Assembly (NCBI RefSeq): GCF_963678635.1
Contig: NC_087071.1
Coordinates: 39,635,797-39,699,796, forward strand
DNA from: Symsagittifera roscoffensis
Taxonomy: Eukaryota > Xenacoelomorpha > Acoela > Convolutidae
Reading direction: 5' to 3'
Length of the DNA: 64,000 nt
Both the position numbers and the translations under genes were made by a program. The notes under the pieces were generated by a model. That model saw only the letters and a program-made list of their open reading frames with translations, did not search any database and was not told the origin of the DNA. The first letter of the stretch is position 1. Each line of letters starts with the position of its first letter. Shown here one piece after another: positions 24,651 to 35,664 of this stretch.

Positions 24651-24894
24651 TACAAAGAAAAGTGTTCAAAAATTGCCTAAATTATTTATATTTAACTATC
24701 CATTCTATAAAACACACCCTTTTCCAAATAAAATTTAAACTAGAGCTATTTTCATGAATTGGATGTTCTTAGGTGATACTTTTAGTTTAGGCTAGATTAC
24801 TAAGCAATCAATCATCAGTGGTCGCTTATTAAAACCACTAGGAGCAAATTGACTGTAAGTCAGGATCGGCAGGGCTTCATTGGTTATAAGAGTT

Positions 24895-26983
24895 TGTAGA
24901 TTTTCGGGAATTGCTTTTCTAGGTTCGTTCTCTCTTTCCTAACGACATAGCAAAGACGTCACCTGGGCAGTAAATTCAGTGGGGCGACCGAAATTCACTG
25001 CTATCTACGATCCCGAAAGGGTTCTTTTGGTGGCAACTATAATCTAAATATCAAATCAAAAATTTAAAACTCTAATATTTTTGGCACAATTTCCTACTTG
25101 CAAATAACATCCAACTAACGCAACTAACACTAAACTGTTCTCTTTCTCTAGAGAACCTCTGAGTGGAACCAACTACTCCTTATACTAGCTAACAATTGTT
25201 CTGACTTCTAAAGGCTTTCCGGTACTTATCTTTCTGTACACTTAAGTCACGCCCTTCCCTATCAGTCGTGACATCTGCTTAAATCAGGCGTCCGCGTAGG
25301 TTTTAAGACTTTATCCCTCCCCCTGTCAACTCCGCCACGTGCCAACTTCGGTTTCTTTTATCAATTTTTTCACGCTTATTAGATACCCGGTATGCGTTAT
25401 GGGTAACAATTTGACCAAGCAAACAAATTTCATACGATACTAATCAGCTAATTCCTGACCTCAGTGACTTGAGCTATCGAGTTCCACTCAACTTCCAAAC
25501 CATGCTATCTCTAGCTTTACTCAATGACCCTCCCAAGTGCTTTTATTTAAAAAATCACAGGAGTAGGAAGATACCATTTTCATGGGTAGCAATTTCATTC
25601 CAAGCATCTAAAACATTGATCTGTACTTTTTTCCAGTCTGACCTTTTAGCTATCAGGGTAACGTAACTCGTCTATTAGGGCTCAAATGAAACCGAAAAGT
25701 CACCTCCGGGGTAGCTAAGTAAAACCCCGTCAGTTCACACTATTTAGGAGACCTAATTCTCATGCTGCGGTCCTATCACTATCAATTTCCTCTGGGACTG
25801 CTTTCCTTTGGTCTAGTTGAATTGCTGTTATTAGACCAATGGCCAAGCTAAACTAACCCTAATGTTCACCAATTCCACTTTGGATTATCTCTACTATCTC
25901 AAGGTTGCTTTATAAAACTATATCTCTTTCACTCTGCTCTACCTCCTAATAACTGAGTTTTCATCCTAACTTTTAGCAAGGTGACCCAATCTGTTTTCCA
26001 TGGTTAGGGCCGGGGAATACGCCAGTTTTCGGTGTTAGTCTCGGGGACTTCTATGCAATTTTGGGCTCAAGACGCCCAGGGGTCAACTTGAATTCAACCA
26101 GGGGTCAACCGAGGTCAAACTTACATTTTTAGGCTCAGAAACCCATGGGGGTTCTAAGTACCAAATCCATCCACTTTCCATTAATTTTTCACAATTTGCC
26201 CCATTTCTAATGTGCATTATCACTTCTTACGAAAAAAAGCTATAAACACCGGAAGAAGTCACCGGAGAGGTTTCACTCAGAAGGGGTCTTTTTTCGAAGT
26301 TTGTATCATATGTCGATTGACGCAAAAAAATCACATTGCAAAAAAAAATATTTTGCGTAATCTTCCGGTCTAGGGGGCGTTTTTTCTAGTGCTTATAGCT
26401 TCCGATCCACCCACTGGATTTGGTTCAAATTGTAATACAAGATGTATCTTGCCAGTACCTATCATCATTCCAAGTTTCAGCTCCCCGTGATCATTGGAGG
26501 TCGAGAAACGACTTCCGGATTCTAGGGGTTGGTTTGCTTACTTATGGCATAAAACCGGAATTAGGGTTCCTATAGGTCTGTGGTTCCGAATAAAAGCTTC
26601 CCTAAACTAGACCTACAACAAATCACAACTTGAGCCCAATACCGCCTCTTGTTTCCGAGTTCTGATAGGGCCATTTATGCTTCCGGGGACCGTTATCACT
26701 TGCCCCCCAGGGGTCTGAGGAGTTCCGTTGTTCGTATGCCCTGGTCAAATCATCCACAGTATCGATCTTCTTTGTATAACAGCAGCCTTCTTAGCTCCGA
26801 TTTTGGGGGGTTGGGTTCGCCGATTTCGTCAAATTTTATTTTCTGACATAGGAGGGACAATACATTCGAAGAATGAACTACTTTGAACACGTCCCTTTGT
26901 TTGCTGTAATGCTTAACTTCTTAAAATCAATCTTACGCTCAGGTTACAATAGCATGTAATACAGTAGAGTCATCGAATCTACA
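24895..26983 (-). repeat. Y3: complete 2,089-bp LTR (3' LTR of the env-bearing element)
   Basis: On the plus strand it begins TGTAGATT and ends AATCTACA, a perfect 8-bp terminal inverted repeat of TG...CA type. A purine-rich tract lies just outside its right end (26984-26995, minus strand), where the polypurine tract of a minus-strand element belongs. The copy at 30586-32597 flanks the other side of the gag/env remnants. The LTR is long and less AT-rich than X. The left flank GAGTT could be a target-site base set but has no visible partner. Confidence 0.75.
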
Positions 26984-26995
26984 GTCTTCCCTTCT
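26984..26995 (-). other. Polypurine tract of the env-bearing element
   Basis: Minus strand AGAAGGGAAGAC lies directly before the TGTAGATT start of the 3' LTR. It would prime plus-strand DNA synthesis. Stretch 27000-27860 downstream of env shows no open frame; on the minus strand it would be the env C-terminus and 3' untranslated region. Confidence 0.6.
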
Positions 26996-27866
26996 AGTCT
27001 ATTATTCTCCCGAATAATGCTAATGACAAATTTTAAGTTACCTTCTTTCGACCAAATTAGATAACCCTATCTTAACCCTTAACCTATTATACTCGGTTCA
27101 ATCTACTCAATGTCTTTTCTCGACATCTTAATCTAGTTCCTAATTTAAGCCCATTAATCTCAGACCCGTCGGTCAGTACCCACTATTTAAATACAAAGCT
27201 AACCGCTATGTTATATAGATCAGGATAGCTTGACTTGGGGACTCAAACGATAATTAATTTTCTTATCTGGTTGCGAGCCAACCTCTTACGGTGCTAGGTT
27301 TGTTGATATGAAATAACTAATATTCAGTTTTGAGTTGGAGTCACACCCTAAAATGATTAGCAACAAATACACGATTAATTGGGTTTAGTTTTTCTGAAAG
27401 TTATCAAATCACGACCGCTCTCCCCTCTCTCTCCATCCCCCTCGTCACAGCGTAGTATCAATCATAACGCTGGTCTCGATTCTCGGCCCGCGCCCAGAAA
27501 CACCCCTCAACTTCCCTCGGACGTAGTTGATTCATCTCCGCATCAAAGATGTGCTGGTCGTATCACTCGTCCCGGTAGTTCTCGAAGCATTTGCCTTGTC
27601 AAATGATAAGTTCTCTGGGTCTCTGGTTGGTAGATAGATCTGTCCGCTAAATGAATTCCCTCTCAGCGGACCCTGGGGTTAACTGCTTGGCATCGGTTAT
27701 CCTCTGTCACAGGGAGGGTCGTATTTTGCTGGCAGTTCCCGTCGTGCCTCGCGCATCATTAATCCGCAGCAATTCGAATGCTCGGGATCATCTTCTCGTC
27801 GCCCCCTGTTAGTTACTTGTGCATGTCGACTGTTCAAGATTGCCAGGGGGCTCACCAGAAGCCATG

Positions 27867-29716
27867 TCACGACTCAGTAGCGCACAAATCTGTTACGTAG
27901 AATCTGCCAATGGAAGGGCGTATGCTTTTGCAAAACTTCATCCGCGAAAAGATTGGCAATTTTGGGCAAAACAACCTCAACCACAGATCCTTCCGGTAAC
28001 TAGATGAAATTGAGACGGAATGCTTCGACCATCTCACTCCGTGCTTGTTCACGTAGAACTTCCGGTATCACCACGCCGGAAAGATTTCTCTCTGCTTCTT
28101 CCAGGGTTGCAAACGGGGTCTGGATGAGGGGATATTGCCTAATCGTAATGGTTATACCCGAATTGTATTAGCAAGCTCTCGGTTCGGGTACCAGCACCAA
28201 AGCACGTGTCTCGATTCGACCGTCGCAACTCGGTCGGAGAAAGCAGCTCTGACACCCCGCTGTTGGCTCGCCGCTTTCTTTAGCCCCCTGCTCTAGTTGA
28301 ACAGCCTGAAGTCGTCGTCCTGTGAAGTAACCGAGTAAGTAGAATCTTCCAGGCACATGGCCGTGGGAGTCTCGGTTCAAACAATTACATTCTGAGGGAA
28401 CAATCTCAACGCAGTCGTTGGCAAGTCGAAGAAAAGACTAGCCAAATACGAAGATTCGCTACTACGAGACATAGCAAATTGACTCAGGCAAAATTTGAGG
28501 CGGTGGCTCCCACTGCAGTCTGCCGAAATAACATCCCATAAAATTGTCGCGACGCTCCGATACTAAAACATGCGTGCGTGAAAACCTGTTTTGAGTCGCT
28601 GTGAATGCTCCATCTACCGGCTGAGGAAGAGAACTCAGCCGATACACTTCAAGTAGTCCCATCGTGTGATGAACGGGGATGCTGACAAGCACGTTTATCC
28701 CCGTTCCTGTAATTACTGTCAACTGTACGAGATCGAATCCGCAGTAAGTCATCAGCTCAGTCCTGAGTATGACCTCTTGAATCTTGTCTAGGTGATTTCC
28801 ATCTAGAATGTCGGTCAGCACCTCTGAGGGTATCAAAGTTGCCGGTACGAATCCGCGGACAAATGCACTCAACGCGTCATCCAGGGGTAGCCGTAGTTGT
28901 GGACCGCCATTTTGTTAGCAATCAGCTCTGCACGTATGTTTCCCAGGGTCTGCGAATGATTCGCAACAACATTGGAGAACTTCACTGCATGGCTATAAAG
29001 GGAAGCCCATTGATATTGGTTACACGCGGTCTTCCGATTTCGTTGATTGTCGGTCTCGTTGACCAGGTTCAGGAGTTTCCCAAGGAATAGCTCAAAATTT
29101 GTGTTGGAATCATATAAAATCAATTTCAACTGGGGAATGGCTCAACAGGTGCAGCTTCTCGCCTAATAGCGCGATTGTCCAAAGATGGCCGTCCAAAAAG
29201 AGGCCTCTTCTCACAATCGATTTAATCCCGATCTGTCGCCGCATAAACCAAAGAAGGCGAAACAATGGCACAATCTATCCTTCAGTATAGGGGCAAGTAT
29301 AATCGAAGCGGCAACTCATCCGAGCGCCGGCTTGATCCACCTATTGTCGCGTGAAGTACCCTCCTCATCTTTGTCCACAAAAAATGTAGCCCGATTTCTC
29401 GTATCCTCCCCTGTTGACTCAATTTCTTCTATCTCATACTCAATTCCCTTGAATGCGAGGCGTTCAATGTTGATTAAAGACTCCGTAGTGCAAAGGTCCC
29501 CACAAATCTTCCCCTCGTGTCCTACCATGTCTTGGCCAACATGTACTGGTGATCTTGAAAACCTAGGTCAAGGAGAGTACTGTTGATTTCTGGTACTACG
29601 GGAAACGGCACTGAAACCCAGGTCGTCTCCAACGCACTCGCGATGATGAGGGGGGTTTCCTGCACAAGCGGAGAAAGACCATCACGACTAGCCACGAGCC
29701 CCCTCTCTGAGTACAA
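27867..29716 (-). pseudogene. env: Envelope-like fusion glycoprotein remnant of an LTR element
   Basis: A chain of minus-strand open segments in changing frames: 29716-29522, 29528-29316, 29129-28869, 28872-28462, 28380-28168, 28052-27867. The clearest part, 28872-28462, has LSAFVRGFVPATLIPSEVL, a GTGINVLVSIPVHH segment and EVYRLSSLPQP, the pattern I know from F-type envelope proteins of env-bearing invertebrate LTR elements. Upstream is an amphipathic part (HAVKFSNVVANHSQTLGN). Downstream is a Cys-bearing part (GCQSCFLRPSCDGR). At about 28872-28880 the frame slips between the two main segments. The protein would mediate membrane fusion; here it is inactive. Confidence 0.55.
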
Positions 29717-29918
29717 TCAACCATCAATTGTTCGATTCGGGGGTCAGTGCCCGCCTGCTATCGTCCTGAATTGGCCCAACTTGTGGCAGCCGACTCCTCT
29801 GTCCACCAGCACCGCGACTCGCATCTGCTCCCGGCTCTGGTACCTTATCGGCAACTCTCGCGAAATGCAGCATCTTTCTGTTCCTGACCCGTGACGTCTT
29901 ATTGACTAGCTCCAGGGC

Positions 29919-30480
29919 TTAGGCCCGAGCAACGGCCAGAGTCAGGCTCCTCAATTTTTCCCGCAAAAGCTGGTTTTCGAGCTCCACATCAAACAGCCCG
30001 TCGATGAACAGCTCAAGCTTCGTGTCATCTCTAGCCTGGGCTCCGATATTCGCATTGGCTACAGCACCAAGGGACCGGACTCGTCTGGAGAACTCCGAAA
30101 GACCCTCTTTTTTGCCTTGCATCAAATTCTTAAACTCCGCTCAGGCGCCTGCTGCGTCCGAAACGGCATCATCATGTGATCGAGCTCGACGAGCATCTTA
30201 GCAAACGTTGGCTCGTGGTAGCCCTCAATCTCTTCTCGAAAGTTGGAAGATAAGCTTGTAAGTTGCCCCAGAGCGTAACTCGTCAAACAGGTTGGCTGGA
30301 CAATTCTGGCCTGCTCGCGCTCCCAGCGGTTGGCGTCTGCGACCCAAGTGAATTGCTCCCTCTAGTCCGCTCAACCCTGGTAGTTACATGAAGGAAATCG
30401 ATCTGGCCGTATTGCCCCGAATCCAAATACGCCCTGTTGCCTGTCCAGCGCGTTTGCTGCTGCAAATTCCGCTTCAGCAA
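29919..30480 (-). pseudogene. gag: Gag remnant of the env-bearing element
   Basis: Minus strand 30125-29919 reads GKKEGLSEFSRRVRSLGAVANANIG, ELFIDGLFD and LREKLRSLTLAVARA, the typical C-terminal capsid pattern of Ty3/gypsy Gag (retrotransposon gag domain). 30480-30283 is a further open piece toward the PBS. Gag and env lie only about 200 bases apart, so protease, RT, RNase H and integrase are all missing. The element is an internally deleted copy that could move only in trans, if at all. Confidence 0.65.
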
Positions 30481-30566
30481 TCAGCCGCCTGACTTGCTCT
30501 TCCATGTCCTATTACATCCGAGTCATCAATTGGCAACACCACTTTGCATGTGCAATCCAGAAAATG

Positions 30567-30584
30567 GCCCACCCAGGTGCGCCA
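30567..30584 (-). other. Primer binding site of the env-bearing element
   Basis: Minus strand TGGCGCACCTGGGTGGGC, one base after the LTR end ...AAATCATCA. TGG at the start fits the CCA end of a tRNA. I do not assign the tRNA species. Confidence 0.6.
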
Positions 30585-30585
30585 A

Positions 30586-32597
30586 TGATGATTTAGGGGA
30601 TTGCTAATCTAGGTTCCTTTCTTCGGTTTCTTTTATCAATCTTTTCACCCTTATTATATACCTGTACGCGGTAGTTGTTACAATTTGACCAAGCAAACAA
30701 ATGTCAAACGATACTAATCAGCTAATTCCTGACCTCAGTGACTTCAGCTATCAAGTTCAACTCAACTTCCAAACCATGCTATCTCTATCTTTACTCAGTG
30801 ACCCTCCCAAGTTCTTTATTTTAACTATCACAAGAGTAGGAAGATTTTCATGGGTAGCAATTTCATTCCAAGCATCTAAAACTGTGATCTGTACTTTTTT
30901 CCATTCTGGTCTTCTAGCTATCAAGGTAACGTAATTCGTCTATTAGGGTTCAAATCAAACCAAAAAGTCACCTCCGGGGTACCTAAGTAAAACCCCGTCA
31001 GTTCACACTATTTAGGAGACCTAATTCTCATGCTGCGGTCCTATTACTATCAATTTCCTCTGGGACTGCTTTTCTTTGGTCTAGTTGAACTGCTGTTAAT
31101 AGACCAATGGCCAAGCTAAACTAACCCCAATGTTTACCAAGTCCACTTTGGATTAACTCTACTACCTCAAGGTTGCTTTATAAAACTATAACTCTTTCAT
31201 GCTGCTCTTCCTCCCAATATATGCTAATTACTGAGCTCAGTGACTTCAGCCCTCGAGTTCTACTCAACCTCCAAACCATGCTATGTTTACTCAGTGAACC
31301 TGACCAGGTCTTTTTTTTTTAATTATCACGTTAACGTTCCGACCTTCCAAGGGTAGGTGGAGACCCTTTTAATGGGTAGCTAATTCATTCCAAGCATCTA
31401 AAACTTCGATCGGTACTCTATTCTAATACCGATCTTCCAGCTATCAGGATAAGGTAAATCGTCTATTAGGGGTCAAATCAAACCAAAAATCCACCTCCGG
31501 GAAGCTAAGTAAATTCCCCGTCCGTTTTCACTATTTAAGGGACCTAATTCTCATGCTGCCGTCCTATCAATATCAGCTTTCTCTGCGACTACTTTTCTAT
31601 GGTCTAGTTAATTTGCTATTATTAGATCTTTCGCCAATCCAAACTGACACTATTGCTTACCAAGTCCACTCTGAATTAACTCTACTACCTCAAGGTTGCT
31701 TTATAAAAACAATATTTCTATCAGCTTCTTGTCTACTTCCCAATATATGAGTTACACTCCCAACTTTTAGCACGGTGACCCATTGTCGTTTCCAAGGGTT
31801 TGTTTGGGGAATACGTTAATCTTTAGTACCATCCATATACGGTTAATGCTTCACAAGTTATCCCATTTCTAATTTCCATTGTCTCTTTTTCCGGAAAAGT
31901 CTATTAATACCGGTAGGAGTCACCGGAGGGGTTTCACTCACAAGGGGTGTTTTTTCGGTGGTCATATCTAACGTCGATTACCGCATTAAAATCATTCGGC
32001 CATCGTTCATAGTTTTGCGTAAATTGCCTATTTCCGGTCTAAAGGGGCGTTTTCCAAGTGCTAATAGCTTCCGATTCACCCGCCGAATTTGATTCAAATT
32101 ATAACACAAAATTTATCTTGCAACTACCTACCATATCTCCAATTTTCAACCCACTGTGGTTATTGGAGGTCGAGAAACGACTTTCGGAAGTTAGGGGTTG
32201 GTTTGTTTTCTCGCCCTTGTTAACTCTGGGGTTCCAAACTTAAGCTTCCCTCAACTAGGTTTACAACATACTAAATTTTGAGCCCAATACCGCCTCTAAA
32301 TTCGGAGTTCTGATAGGGCCATTTACTTTTCCGGAGACCGTTATCACTTGCCCCCAAAGGGTCTGAGGAGTCCCGTTGTTCGTATGCCCGGGTCAAATCA
32401 TCCCTAGTCTCGCTCCTCTTTTTATAACTTTAGTTTTTCTAGTTCCAATTTGGGGCGGGGGGTTCACCAATGTTGTCAAATTTTATTTTCTGAGATAAGA
32501 GGGACGACATCTTCGAAGAGTGAACTATTTTGAACTCGACCATTTGCTTGCTGATCTTCTTAACTTCATGACAAATCAATTTTACGCTCAGGTTAAT
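30586..32597 (-). repeat. Y4: 5' LTR of the env-bearing element, rearranged
   Basis: Starts TGATGATTTAGGGGATTGC on the plus strand, next to the PBS. It matches Y3, but the segment equivalent to about 24925-25345 is missing (the sequence jumps from CTAGGTTC to TTCGGTTTC) and the next segment is present twice (30721-31222 and 31223-about 31740). Similarity to Y3 ends near GCTCAGGTTA (about 32595), about 40 bases short of where Y3 ends. The outer end of this LTR is therefore truncated or replaced and the target-site duplication cannot be read. Confidence 0.7.
30721..31740. repeat. ~502-bp tandem duplication inside LTR Y4
   Basis: GCTAATT-CTGA--TCAGTGACTTCAGC recurs at 30721 and 31223. Both copies run through the ATTCCAAGCATCTAAAAC, CACCTCCGG and CTCAAGGTTGCTTTATAAAA blocks and end at CCTCCCAATATATG or TTCCCAATATATG. 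The two are clearly diverged, so the duplication is not recent. Y2 and Y3 carry this block once. Confidence 0.75.
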
Positions 32598-32697
32598 ATT
32601 TCACAGCACACTTCTCCACCAATTTGCCAAGGTTGAGCAGTTTTTACCAAAAAATTGCTTCCGAAGTGAAGTTTTATTTCAGGAGTTTAAACTTACG

Positions 32698-32763
32698 CTT
32701 GTGCAGCCAGCAATAATTGCAAATGCGAAACTGAATAACGAAATTTTCGACAAGCTTTCCTGT
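32698..32763 (-). other. Exon-like segment with good splice sites
   Basis: On the minus strand an acceptor-like ATTTTTACAG precedes GAAAGCTTGTCG and a donor GTAAGT follows ACAAGC. The ~64-base segment encodes a hydrophobic stretch (LSKISLFSFAFAIIAGC), as in a membrane segment. No partner exon is firmly identified. Further minus-strand hydrophobic frames lie at 33480-33400 (LGGGTAAFLPPLLLLPSIPL) and 34659-34468. Confidence 0.3.
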
Positions 32764-33254
32764 AAAAATTTTAATTGATGTAGAAACCACTGATTCTTAA
32801 AATTAAAATTTTTGTCGCAGAAAGCCTGACATAATTTTTTAAACATATTAGAGCTAATTCGTTTAATGAAATTTGTTTATGTTGGTCATCTACTTCAAAA
32901 AAATGTTATACTGATACTTTAACTCTAAGTTTTTTTTACCGTCCGTTTTCTTACTTTGGATTCATGTATTGTGAGATTTCATGTACCGTGAGCTAACAAA
33001 ATTCATTTTAAAATTTCCTGCAACCGTGATTGTTTTTTCGAACTCGATAACCATACGCATGAAAACTGTAAGCTTTTCAGTAGTCAATGAAAGCTTTCAT
33101 TTCAAAAGCCATTTTTGAAGACTTACCAAAAAAGTTTAGCACCTGTCGACAGAATACATGTAAAGAATTCAAGCAGAGGTCCAGTGAATTCATTGCCTCT
33201 GAAAAGTTCAATTGCCTCTCACATTTTTTCAGAATTGGTGATTTTTGTTTTAAT

Positions 33255-33350
33255 TGTAGCATTTGTAACCTTTGTAGCATTTCCTTTCTGTGTCTCTTGT
33301 AGCCTGTGTAGCATTTGTAACCTTTGTAGCATTTCCTTTCTCTTTGTAGC
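33255..33350. repeat. Two 52-bp-spaced direct repeats of a TTTGTAGC-rich block
   Basis: TGTAGCATTTGTAACCTTTG and the next 15 bases (TAGCATTTCCTTTCT) occur at 33255 and again at 33307, followed by another CTTTGTAGC. Within each unit TGTAGCATTT is itself repeated. ORFs crossing it on both strands (33115-33387 and 33409-33077) are repeat translations and not trusted as genes. Confidence 0.7.
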
Positions 33351-33659
33351 TCTCTTCGGATCGTTTCATTTGTCAGATGTACGGTAACCGTAAAAAGTAA
33401 TGTAGTCACCTATCAGAGGTATACTCGGAAGTAACAAGAGCGGCGGCAAAAAGGCTGCAGTTCCACCTCCCAATCGATAATTTGGATTCTTGAGCCCTCT
33501 CTTGATCCGTGCTCGCTGCAAACCGCATTGTATCCAATACTGACAGCTAATTAACTTACTTAAAAATATAAGCAAAAAGAATTTAGTGGACTCAACACCA
33601 GTGGTTATCGAATTATAGGTAAGTCCATATTCTCATGAACGTTTCTAATCTAGTTTCAA

Positions 33660-34040
33660 TTGTTCAAACAACTATTCTGCAAACATTGCGAGGCAAAGTT
33701 CTCCACATCCAAACAACTCAGAAACGAAGCGAGTTTTAATAAAAACATGAAAAACTACTATGGGTGCCGATTTATTCACAACATCGGATTCGACGATGTT
33801 AATTTTCCCGTAATTGAGAGAAGTAATGCAAGCGATTGCGAAGCAGCCTCTTGGGCTGGAGGAATCAACTACTCAACCAAGATAACCAGTCTTGATCTCG
33901 CGCTCAATTGGAGAGCAACAATTGTTACTCTTGGGATTTACTCGAGTGAGGGTACTTACTCCCATTGCCGACGTGACCCTAAGTCTTTTATGCGTGATTG
34001 TGCACGGATACACCAAATACCAATTTCAAATCATTCGTAA
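33660..34040 (+). CDS. Unassigned open frame, possible exon
   Basis: 126-codon plus-strand frame without an ATG at its start. A donor-like ATAGGTAAGT lies just upstream (about 33616-33625) and an acceptor-like AGTTTCAATTG near 33655. It encodes CKHCEAKF at the start and a mixed-composition middle part (HNIGFDDVNFPVIERSNASDCEAASWAGG). Composition is more even than in the surrounding repeats, which favours a real exon. I recognise no family. The overlapping frame 33892-34089 ends in a hydrophobic run and could instead be the coding one. Confidence 0.25.
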   Translation: MFKQLFCKHCEAKFSTSKQLRNEASFNKNMKNYYGCRFIHNIGFDDVNFPVIERSNASDCEAASWAGGINYSTKITSLDLALNWRATIVTLGIYSSEGTYSHCRRDPKSFMRDCARIHQIPISNHS

Positions 34041-34467
34041 AACAAATGAAGACAAAAAACTTGCGCAGCGATGCCCAAACATAAAATAAGAAGGCGTAGC
34101 GGTAGTTCTAAATCGCGTCCGCGCTCACAGGATAATAAGGCTGTAAATGGGAATGAAATTGAATAGAACTGCTAACAGCTGCTATCAGCTGCCAAATTTT
34201 GTTCCCCATGAACCACTTAGATGTGTGGCTCTTGGTGGATCGACACATTTTTTTCCTTGGCTGTCAGGAGTGCTAGCATGCACTTAAACAATTCAAGGAT
34301 GCGTAGGAGCAGATATTTTTTTGACCCAAGAAACGTCCAATACTCGGATCACGCATTTTCCAATGAATCGCAAATTACCCATTAATTACACAAAAGCTTG
34401 CATTTAAAAGGGTACGGTTAAGTATGAAAGGTATTGATGGTAGGGCAGCTAATAATACCCAGTTATT

Positions 34468-34848
34468 CTAATCCAAAATTGATGAAAAGCGGTTGCTTAG
34501 AACCAAAACAATAAAAAGATCACATATCACTGATTTCACGGTAGTGGTTTTCCAAATACGGTACATCATCCAACTACCTAAAATCGTCCTGATTATTGAA
34601 AGCATCATGAGACCTGTGAAAGTGAATTGAAAAAAAGCCGAGGTAGAAAGCGTTTTCAAGTCTATAATCCTTATGAGTCTGACGAATAATCAACAAAACT
34701 AATGAACAATGGTCATCCGAGAAATTGGAAAAAAAGCATCACAATTTGGTACCGACAAATGGCCGCTTAGTTTACCATATTGGATTGGAAAAAGTGATTT
34801 GTAACCCAGAAAATTGAATAATCTACCTTCCGACACTGCAAGTAGTCC
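34468..34848 (-). other. Possible two-exon host gene fragment broken by the BEL/Pao insertion
   Basis: Minus strand: 34848 to about 34781 reads GLLAVSEGRLFNFLGYKSLFPIQY, then a donor-like GTAAAC. An acceptor-like ATTATAG (about 34661) precedes 34659-34468, which encodes a likely membrane segment (LKTLSTSAFFQF, GLMMLSIIRTILGSWMMY). The upstream piece is open across the LTR border at 34849, so the host frame seems to be cut by the insertion. Family not recognised; splice sites are only consensus-like. Confidence 0.25.
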
Positions 34849-35355
34849 TGTGCGCCTCAATCTCCACGGATTGTAAAAATATCGGTTTTCAAACAATTTA
34901 ATTCGAGCATTTTATCGGCAAAATAACTCGGTAACAATGATACTCAATTTATCGGTAAGAATGATATTTTTAACAAACTTTTGTATTGTTAACATCGGTA
35001 ACATCGGCCACAAAACACTGCATAAATCAAAGCAAGATGCAAAATGGCCAGTATTTGTCCTTGAGACAAATTGCCCTTTTTGAAGGTCAGCCTTAATCAA
35101 GGATGAACCAAATTAGAGCGAAAAGACGGTTAAAATTGGTTTTGGGGGGATCGAACCTGGTTACGGAGCATCACATCAAGTTCGGTGCATATTCGAGTTC
35201 CAGAAAGGAAATGACCTAGGCGGGATTCGAACCGGCGCCGAACCCACCGGGACGCACCATGTATACCCTTGGCTACTGTCCCTATATACATTTGCCTTTA
35301 TATGCTTATATACTCTTGTTTAATATTCTCATGCATTTACATTTGCGCTGCAACA
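34849..35355 (-). repeat. 3' LTR of BEL/Pao element, 507 bp
   Basis: In element orientation it starts TGTTGCAGCG at 35355, right after the purine tract AGGGGTGGAGGA, and ends GAGGCGCACA at 34849. The same end sequence (TGTGCGCCTCA on the plus strand) occurs at 43352-43362 beside the PBS, just before the assembly gap, which fixes the LTR end independently. TATATAAGCATATAAAGG (about 35318-35300) is a plausible TATA region. The LTR also contains a tRNA-like segment (see 35205-35285). Confidence 0.85.
35205..35285 (-). other. tRNA-like segment with Pol III A and B boxes inside the LTR
   Basis: Minus strand TAGCCAAGGGTATACATGG resembles an A box, and about 44 bases later GGTTCGAATCC is a perfect B box. 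A second B-box-like GGTTCGATCCCCC lies at about 35145-35157. The acceptor and anticodon stems do not fold into a clean tRNA, so I read it as a tRNA-derived SINE remnant or a tRNA-like part of the LTR, not a tRNA gene. Confidence 0.45.
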
Positions 35356-35612
35356 TCCTCCACCCCTAAACAAGGAAGAACGGGAGCGAGTTTTACGGCC
35401 GGGCGGGTCAGTTCGCTCGTAACGGTCCTTATGTCGGCGGATCTCGCGCATCCGTCCTTGCCATAGTGCAGTCTTAGGATACGTGCGAGTGGATAATGTC
35501 CACGTGGAGTGTCAGGCTCTATGACCCAAACCAAGTCGCCGGCTTTCAACTTAACGTCTGACTGGTTGTGCCACTTTGCTCTCCTATTAAGGGAAGGAAC
35601 GTATTCCCGCAT
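35337..35612 (-). pseudogene. BEL/Pao Pol C-terminus, DUF5641-like domain
   Basis: 91-residue frame: WHNQSDVKLKAGDLVWVIEP, then PRGHYPLARILRLHYGKDGCARSADIRT, the pattern of the DUF5641 domain that closes BEL/Pao integrases. It runs into the start of the 3' LTR. Its own frame is intact over this length, but it is separated from the integrase core (ending 35665) by a frame change. The role is thought to be DNA binding by the integrase tail. Confidence 0.75.
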
Positions 35613-35664
35613 CCACCGTGTCCATATTGCGTTAACGTATGATTGCGCTATGGCGAAACGCTTC

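Larger units (their letters stand above)
17000..24894 (-). repeat. Repeat X, copy C (older, integrase deleted)
   Basis: Third X copy, clearly more diverged from A and B than these are from each other. It reaches about 1.2 kb further left than the visible part of copy A. Two large deletions are visible against copy A: bases matching A 1170-3487 are missing at about 19490 (removing the integrase), and bases matching A 7897-8438 are missing at about 23920. Stretch 17000-18080 contains no gene I can recognise. Confidence 0.8.

Noticed and set aside
1..25000. CRISPR array or bacterial contamination
   Set aside because: Repeats are long tandem and dispersed copies without spacer structure; gene content is eukaryotic retroelement.
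33115..33409. Membrane-type protein in plus ORF 33115-33387 or the minus ORF 33409-33077
   Set aside because: Both are largely translations of the TTTGTAGC direct repeat; composition is explained by the repeat.
35215..35285. Functional tRNA gene
   Set aside because: A and B boxes are present, but acceptor and anticodon stems do not pair properly and it lies inside an LTR.
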